From contig JAAUTT010000061.1 of NCBI GenBank assembly GCA_012031335.1, positions 1 to 11,528 of the forward strand: 11,528 nucleotides of DNA. The letters run 5' to 3'. Source of the stretch: Bacteroidales bacterium. Its GTDB lineage: Bacteria > Bacteroidota > Bacteroidia > Bacteroidales > JAAUTT01. The stretch's first letter is position 1; every line of letters begins with the position of its first letter. Made by a program: the position numbers and the translations under genes. Below, in pieces: positions 7,830 through 11,528 of this stretch. A model generated the notes under the pieces. It saw only the letters and a list, made by a program, of their open reading frames with translations, had not been told where the DNA came from and did not search any database.

Positions 7830-8697
7830 ATGAGTTACGACTTATTTTTTACAAACAAAAAGATTGTAAAACGACTGATTCTGATATTCGAAGTTATCTT
7901 GATAAAAGATTTAACAATCCAGAAAATTCAGACCAATATTGGTATGAGAATAAAGAAACAGGAGTGTATTTTTGTTTTGAGTACAATGAACCCGAACCTG
8001 ATGATGAAACCATTGAAGGGTTTGAGAATTTTGACAATACAAATTGGACGTTTAATATCAACTTTTTAAGACCTCAATTCTTTGGATTAGAATCTTTCCC
8101 ATTTGTTGAGAGCTTTGTAAATGATTTAGACTTACTTGTTTTTAACCCCCAAGCTAATGGAGATGATTCTTTAAAAAAATATTCAAACAAAGAATTATTC
8201 GACAATTGGAGTGCAATTAATATGAGACATTCGTCCGAATTTTACACAGAATATGGATTATGCTATCTGGATTTGCAAAAATCAGATAAATCATGGGAGT
8301 TTAATAAAATCGAATTGAACTTCAAAATAGACTCGGTGACGAGACTTTTGTTCCAGGGATTTTCTACTTCAAAGAGCATAAGACTGGACAAATATCAACT
8401 CTATGCGTTTGGCCTGAGCATATTTCAACTATCATTCCCGATGTCGATTATTTTATAATTCAGAAAAAGATTAAGAAACTATTCGGTAAAAAAGAATCTA
8501 GTGGATTAGTGTCATATAAGATTATCAAAGACACTTTCAAAGACTCTATTACAAAGGCAAACGGTTATGATATGATTTCCCCTTCTAATTCAATGAAAAT
8601 TGAGAGCCTTTTTAATAAACTTGAATATATTGGTGATTTCAAAGAGATTGGAGAAGGTATATCTGTTGATAAAATTGTAAATTACAAACCGGATTAA
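7830..8697 (+). CDS. Cassette-borne hypothetical protein MSYDLFF..., two frameshifts
   Basis: Joining three frames gives a protein of about 289 residues: start MSYDLFF at 7830; one T missing in the T run 7845-7850, after which it reads YKQKDCKTTDSDIRSYLDKR; one G missing at 8335-8336, after which it reads SGDETFVPGIFYFKEHKTGQ and VWPEHISTIIPDVDYFI, ending with NYKPD at 8697. It is acidic, with no signal peptide or membrane span, so it is probably cytosolic. Proteins starting MSYDL(F/Y)FYK with a following GVYFxFEYNEP and a later VWPxHI...PxVDYxII pattern seem to be a widespread family of unknown function in Bacteroidota; I recall this only as a pattern and give no function. An immunity-type role is conceivable but unproven. 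The alternative ATG at 7790 overlaps the cassette core and is not favoured. Confidence 0.72.
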
Positions 8698-8708
8698 TAA
8701 ACTACTGT

Positions 8709-8773
8709 TGGCAACACTTAGCCTCCAATAAAGCGTTGCTTGCATACGCTTTACATTGGAGGCTATGTTGAAC
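8709..8773 (+). repeat. attC-like recombination site (65 bp)
   Basis: The order of parts is that of an attC. R'' is TGGCAAC (8709-8715). A short unpaired spacer ACT follows, then a left arm TAGCCTCCAAT (8719-8729) plus AAAGCG (8730-8735), an 11-nt loop, a right arm CGCTTT (8747-8752), two extra bases AC (8753-8754), ATTGGAGGCTA (8755-8765), T, and R' GTTGAAC (8767-8773), which fits GTTRRRY. The stem has 17 perfect pairs with two extrahelical bases on one arm only, the asymmetry that lets integron integrases choose the strand. CAAC of R'' pairs with GTTG of R'. A plain terminator is less likely because no U tract follows and the two core boxes would be unexplained. Confidence 0.68.
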
Positions 8774-9053
8774 TAAACGTTTGTTGGATAACCTCCTTTA
8801 TGCATTTAAATTTCAATGATTTACCTATAGTGGTTTCAATGGGGGTTTTTGCTCTCCGACACCACTTTTTTTGAAGGTTCTAAATACCCATTCCGAACCT
8901 GTTTTGGCGAAAAGTATTTCAAATTTTCCTGTTTTTAGTTTATTCTTTACAATTTATGCTGATAGATGTACAAAAAACGCCAATTTTTTACAGTATGCAC
9001 ATACCCCACCTGTTTGCGCACTTTTGGCACATCCATAAGTTAAGATATCATAA
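8774..9053. other. AT-rich non-coding stretch between attC and the IS91 element
   Basis: No gene is supported. It starts with what would be the 5' end of another cassette (GTTGAACTAAACG) that has no gene of its own. A weak terminator-like stem AGTGGT (8829-8834) / ACCACT (8861-8866) is followed by a T run at 8866-8872. The left end of the IS91-type element must lie somewhere before 9054 but I cannot place it. Confidence 0.3.
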
Positions 9054-9077
9054 CCGCTTAAAGCTATGTTTAAGCGG
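9054..9077 (-). terminator. Hairpin at the 3' end of the transposase gene
   Basis: A perfect 9-bp stem, CCGCTTAAA (9054-9062) and TTTAAGCGG (9069-9077), with a 6-nt loop covers the stop codon of the - strand transposase gene. No T run follows on the transcript side. It may be a terminator or one of the subterminal palindromes that IS91-type elements carry at their ends for single-strand processing. Confidence 0.5.
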
Positions 9078-10212
9078 ATTTCAGCATGGGTGGAGCCCTT
9101 TCTTTTTCGAAAGTTTCCAGCACCAGAAGGGAGCCTCCGCATTCGCGGCATAACAACAGGGAACGTTCTCCGAACTTTAAGGTAAGGATCTCGGCCCTTG
9201 TAAGGCGTGGCTTAGGGGTAAAACCGGGCATTAGCTGCAACCTGATTTTCTCCAGCGCATCTTTTTTGTTGCGGGGACAAAGAAACCCCAGGTGGCGTAT
9301 CCTTCGAAATCCGGCAGGCACAATATGGTCGAGGAACCGCTCCAGGAACTCCACTCCGGGTATGGTTTGGATTTCGGCAGCATAGTCCTTTTTGCGGTTG
9401 GTCCACCGGAAGGTAACATGGGTGTCGGCTACCTTTAAAATCCTGGCATTGGATATAGCCACGCGGTGGGTATATCTACCCAGGTATTCCACCACACTTT
9501 CCGCGCTGCCAAACGCCTGCTTTGCATACACCACCCAGGGAGTTTTGATAAGGTCGCGGGGTACGAACTTTGTAATTTTCCCCTGCTGTTTAAGCGTCCG
9601 CAGCCTTTTTGCAAAGGTGGCACTGAACTTCGATGAGAGGTGTTTTACATTGAAAAGGAACTCGCCCTTTTGTTTGGAGCTTTTCCAACGCCCGTTATTG
9701 TCCATGCCACCGGCCGGGACAATAAAATGGATATGGGGATGGAACTTCAGCTGCTGGTCCCAGGTATGCAAAATGGCGATGGCACCTAAACGGGCGCCCA
9801 GCAACTTAGGATCTTTGGCAAAAGTGCAGAGCGTTTGCCACGACTTTTCGAACAGCAGGTTGTACATCACCTCGCGGTTAAACCGAAAGAGCTCAAGCAA
9901 TTCGTGGGGCACGGTAAACACCACGTGAAAATATTTCACCGGCAGTAGTTCGTGTTTACGGTCCTCGATCCACAGTTCCTTGTCCACCCCCTGGCACCGG
10001 GGACAATGCCTGTTCCGGCAACTGTGCATCACGTAGTGAATTGAGCCACAATGTGTGCATGCCATGGCCGAACCACCCATTTGAGTAGTCCGGCAATCGG
10101 CCAGTGCCGAAAGCACCTTTAGCTGATGCGTGGAAACACCTTTTTTCTTTAATAACCTGGGCAAAAACTTTCGGACAACCGATCCCAGATCATTTTCCGG
10201 GACCATTGCCAT
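9070..10212 (-). CDS. IS91 family transposase
   Basis: The 380-residue protein is an intact HUH-type rolling-circle transposase of the IS91 family. The N-terminal zinc-binding region has CxxC at 52-55, then Cys65, His69, Cys70 and Cys73 (CRNRHCPRC), followed by FHVVFTVPHEL. The metal-binding HUH motif is HPHIH at 158-162. Two candidate catalytic tyrosines four residues apart, Tyr243 and Tyr247, lie in YLGRYTHR. GFRRIRHLGFL is at about 301-311, and a final CRECGG at 355-360. Such enzymes nick one strand and mobilise DNA by rolling-circle replication, sometimes taking neighbouring DNA along. Its start overlaps the 3' end of a tyrosine recombinase gene by 23 bp, which points to translational coupling. 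Unlike its neighbours it shows no frameshift. Confidence 0.93.
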   Translation of the reverse strand: MAMVPENDLGSVVRKFLPRLLKKKGVSTHQLKVLSALADCRTTQMGGSAMACTHCGSIHYVMHSCRNRHCPRCQGVDKELWIEDRKHELLPVKYFHVVFTVPHELLELFRFNREVMYNLLFEKSWQTLCTFAKDPKLLGARLGAIAILHTWDQQLKFHPHIHFIVPAGGMDNNGRWKSSKQKGEFLFNVKHLSSKFSATFAKRLRTLKQQGKITKFVPRDLIKTPWVVYAKQAFGSAESVVEYLGRYTHRVAISNARILKVADTHVTFRWTNRKKDYAAEIQTIPGVEFLERFLDHIVPAGFRRIRHLGFLCPRNKKDALEKIRLQLMPGFTPKPRLTRAEILTLKFGERSLLLCRECGGSLLVLETFEKERAPPMLKSA

Positions 10213-10555
10213 AAAGTTTCAGGGTAGGGCTAAAGCCAGCCTGAGGGTTCGATTTGGCGATATGCAGGTACATCATGGTGGTGCGTATCTCAGCGTGTCC
10301 CAGTTGGTTTTTCACACTCACAATATCGAGTCCCATTTCCAACAGATGCGTAGCATAACTGTGCCGCAGGGTGTGGATGCATACTTTTTTTTGGATACCC
10401 GTTTTTCGATTGCCGCCCTGAATGCATGCCGTATGCCCTCTCTGCTTATTTGCTCCCCGCGTACCTTGCCGTTAAAGAGCCACTCTTTGGGGTTGGAAGT
10501 GTCCAGGTAAGCTCGAAATTTGTTGTAAAAACAACTTTACGGCATCGTATTCCGG
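10190..10555 (-). pseudogene. Tyrosine recombinase of the IS91-type element, C-terminal fragment
   Basis: The - strand encodes the C-terminal third of a XerC/D-like recombinase. After FRAYLDTSNPKEWLFNGK and a frameshift at 10402-10406 (one base missing in a run of five A on the coding strand) it reads VCIHTLRHSYATHLLEMG, VKNQLGHAEIRTTM and MYLHIAK, ending at 10190. The box HTLRH supplies the catalytic His, Arg and His, LGH the next His, and the Tyr in MMYLH is the nucleophile. The first catalytic Arg and the whole N-terminal core-binding domain are missing. Reading beyond about 10520 is uncertain because the frame changes again. The stop overlaps the transposase start. The truncation ends close to the first base of cassette B (10576). 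In Bacteroidota such a recombinase gene is often found in front of an IS91-family transposase gene. Confidence 0.8.
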
Positions 10556-10627
10556 CACTTTTTATACACGGGGACGTTATGGCGCATTTAAAAAAAGGAC
10601 AGCTCCGTTGATTAAAAATGTGATTAA

Positions 10628-11058
10628 ATGAAAAACCAGACTTTATCGGATGAAAAGATTGACAAAATAATCAAAGACAAATTTTCTGGGAGTTTTATGA
10701 GCAATTCAAAATGGGTTAAATTGATTCAATTACTCGTTGACAATTATGTCTTAATTAAAATTTGCAATGTAAAACTCATCTATGACAATAAGATTAGGAA
10801 CATGATGATTTCAGGCGACGAGCAATATGATTTTGATTTTTATTCCAGTTCAATGGAAAGCATGGTTACCGATCCTATTGTTCCTGGTTGGACTTCTTAT
10901 AAAGAGATTGAATGGGTTGATTTTCCTTATTGTTTACAAATATTGATAATAAAATAACTAAACAAGATATTATAAAAATAAAACAACTTGTAAATGAATT
11001 GGGGAAGTTCAATGATGAGTTGACTAATGATTATTATCGGATTTATGCATACAGATAG
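10628..11058 (+). CDS. Cassette-borne small hypothetical protein, one frameshift
   Basis: The frame opens with MKNQTLSDEKIDKIIKDKFS and, after adding one T to the T run at 10933-10935, continues FTNIDNKITKQDIIKIKQLV to NDYYRIYAYR, for a total of about 143 residues ending at TAG 11056-11058. Without the correction it would stop at 10957 after 109 residues. The protein has no signal peptide or membrane segment, begins with a charged helix and ends with another. A middle part (DEQYDFDFYSSS, VPGWTSYKEIEWVDFP) looks like a compact mixed fold. I do not recognise a family. It is the only gene of cassette B and lies in cassette orientation. Confidence 0.65.
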
Positions 11059-11068
11059 AAAGATAAAC

Positions 11069-11405
11069 GCGCCATAACATCATATAAATTTTATTGGGGC
11101 GGAATCGCTGATTTTAAGGTGCTTGCTTCTAATTTAGCTCTTAACGTCTCGACAAGAAAGTATTTCAAAATCCCCAACAAAACTTAGTGTGCCGAGAAGC
11201 AGAACCACGGCAATAAATAGGTTCTGCATGCTGTAGTAGAGATGATGGAAACAGTTGTAAGTTGAACCATCGGTGTCGTCTTGCAGGAGAGGGCATCAAC
11301 TTAGCGAAGCGTTCTCACGACCAAGGGGAGTAAACTGTCAAGTACGGTTCCGTGAGAGGCTTGGGGTGAAATTCCCCTTGCCTATTCGATTATGTACCGT
11401 TAGGC
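11069..11405 (+). repeat. attC-like site interrupted by an intron copy
   Basis: R'' is CCATAAC (11072-11078). The left arm CATATAAATTTTATTGGGG (11081-11099) pairs with CCCCAACAAAACTTA (11172-11186) joined to TATG (11391-11394). With the 204 nt between 11187 and 11390 removed, 17 of 19 positions pair, and the seven pairs CATATAA/TTATATG run straight across the junction. TACC is then the spacer and R' is GTTAGGC (11399-11405), with TAAC of R'' pairing with GTTA. The site would be about 130 bp long without the intron, within the attC size range. The large central part (11100-11171) is a variable terminal structure. Confidence 0.65.
11187..11390 (+). mobile_element. Group II intron copy with internal deletion (204 nt)
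   Basis: The first about 90 nt (GTGTGCCGAGAAGCAGAACC... to GTTGTAAGTTGAACC) are close to the start of the 747-nt intron at 7040, and the last about 90 nt (AACTTAGCG... to CCTATTCGAT) are close to its end. Between them about 540 nt are missing, including most of domain I, domains II-IV and the 5' strand of domain V, so it cannot be catalytic alone. Differences from the longer copy are spread over both halves (for example ATGG/ACGG and TACTCGAT/TATTCGAT), so the two copies are related but not a recent duplication. Its ends are confirmed by the restored attC stem. Confidence 0.75.
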
Positions 11406-11448
11406 TTCATGCTGTAAAAAAAACAAAACAACGATTAATCAAATAAAG

Positions 11449-11528
11449 GTGTTAGATTTATATAAAAAACTGGATTTAGACTATGGAGTGTCCAGCAGAA
11501 AGATATTCAAGCGATTTAGTGAGTATTC
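11449..11528 (+). CDS. Start of next cassette gene, cut by window end
   Basis: A frame from GTG 11449 reads (M/V)LDLYKKLDLDYGVSS and RKIFKRFSEYS and is open to the last base. It starts 50 bp after the GTTAGGC core, the distance usual for a cassette gene, after an A-rich leader. The alternative ATG at about 11483 in another frame gives a less likely protein. Too little is visible to name a family. Confidence 0.4.
   Translation, partial: MLDLYKKLDLDYGVSSRKIFKRFSEY

Larger units (their letters stand above)
7795..8773 (+). mobile_element. Integron-type gene cassette A
   Basis: The unit begins with GTTGCCAACA (7795-7804), eight bases after the 3' end of the intron, and its single gene ends 8 bp before the exact reverse complement TGTTGGCAAC (8706-8715). 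That is the relation expected in integron cassettes between the 5' core end (G^TTRRRY side) and the R'' box that opens the attC. An attC-like hairpin closes the unit and ends in GTTGAAC, which fits the GTTRRRY core. The gene lies in the same direction and fills almost the whole unit, with 25 bp before its start, as in typical cassettes. No integron integrase gene is in the window, so this would be an array without a visible integrase. Confidence 0.6.
10576..11405 (+). mobile_element. Integron-type gene cassette B, with intron in its attC
   Basis: GTTATGGCGC at 10576-10585 opens the unit and its exact reverse complement GCGCCATAAC (11069-11078) lies 10 bp after the single gene. This is the same layout as cassette A but with a different 10-bp sequence, as expected if each cassette carries its own core ends. 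A hairpin region follows, interrupted by a 204-nt intron copy, and ends in GTTAGGC (11399-11405), which fits GTTRRRY and starts the next unit. The 5' side joins directly to the truncated recombinase gene, not to another cassette. Confidence 0.6.

Noticed and set aside
8719..8765. Ordinary rho-independent terminator
   Set aside because: The stem is long and symmetrical but no T run follows, while R'' and R' core boxes flank it exactly as in an attC.
9086..9928. + strand frames of 99 and 178 codons
   Set aside because: They are antisense shadows of the well-supported IS91 transposase gene.
10130..10611. + strand frames of 126 and 61 codons
   Set aside because: They are antisense to the tyrosine recombinase fragment, whose catalytic motifs are clear on the - strand.

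Overview
The window looks like chromosomal DNA of a Bacteroidota (Bacteroidetes) bacterium. The evidence is a TonB-dependent receptor with an N-terminal carboxypeptidase-regulatory-like domain, a DUF4249 lipoprotein beside it, a type IX secretion (T9SS) C-terminal sorting tail, low G+C content, A-rich rather than Shine-Dalgarno-rich start regions, and an IS91-type element of the kind that carries its own tyrosine recombinase.

Left part (1-5185): cell-envelope genes, all on the + strand. They are a lipoprotein with three ChW-like repeats (323-1147), a terminator hairpin, a DUF4249 lipoprotein (1208-2152), a second small lipoprotein broken by frameshifts (2212-2792), and a TonB-dependent receptor split by one frameshift (2829-5185). 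The last three probably form an outer-membrane uptake locus.

Middle part (5186-7039): debris and repeats. A degenerate 21-bp tandem repeat (about 12 units) reads as a heptapeptide repeat on the - strand. Next is the 5' part of a group II intron, whose reverse transcriptase is cut after about 68 codons and joined in frame to the C-terminus (BACON-like repeat plus T9SS tail) of an unrelated secreted protein.

Right part (7040-11528): what I read as a small integron-type cassette array without a visible integron integrase. Two gene cassettes are each bounded by a 10-bp sequence at the start and its exact reverse complement at the end, and a hairpin with attC architecture follows each gene. Two related group II intron copies sit in attC-like hairpins at the same position, TA^TATGTRCC-GTT. 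One is a 747-nt ORF-less intron and the other a 204-nt internally deleted copy. Removing the 204-nt copy restores a stem of 17 pairs in 19 positions that spans the splice junction, which fixes the intron ends independently of any alignment. An IS91-family transposase (9070-10212, - strand) with the C-terminal third of its tyrosine recombinase lies between the two cassettes.

At least nine apparent frameshifts occur, and eight are explained by one lost base in a short homopolymer. This pattern suggests consensus-sequence error at least as much as true gene decay, so the broken genes should be read with that in mind.
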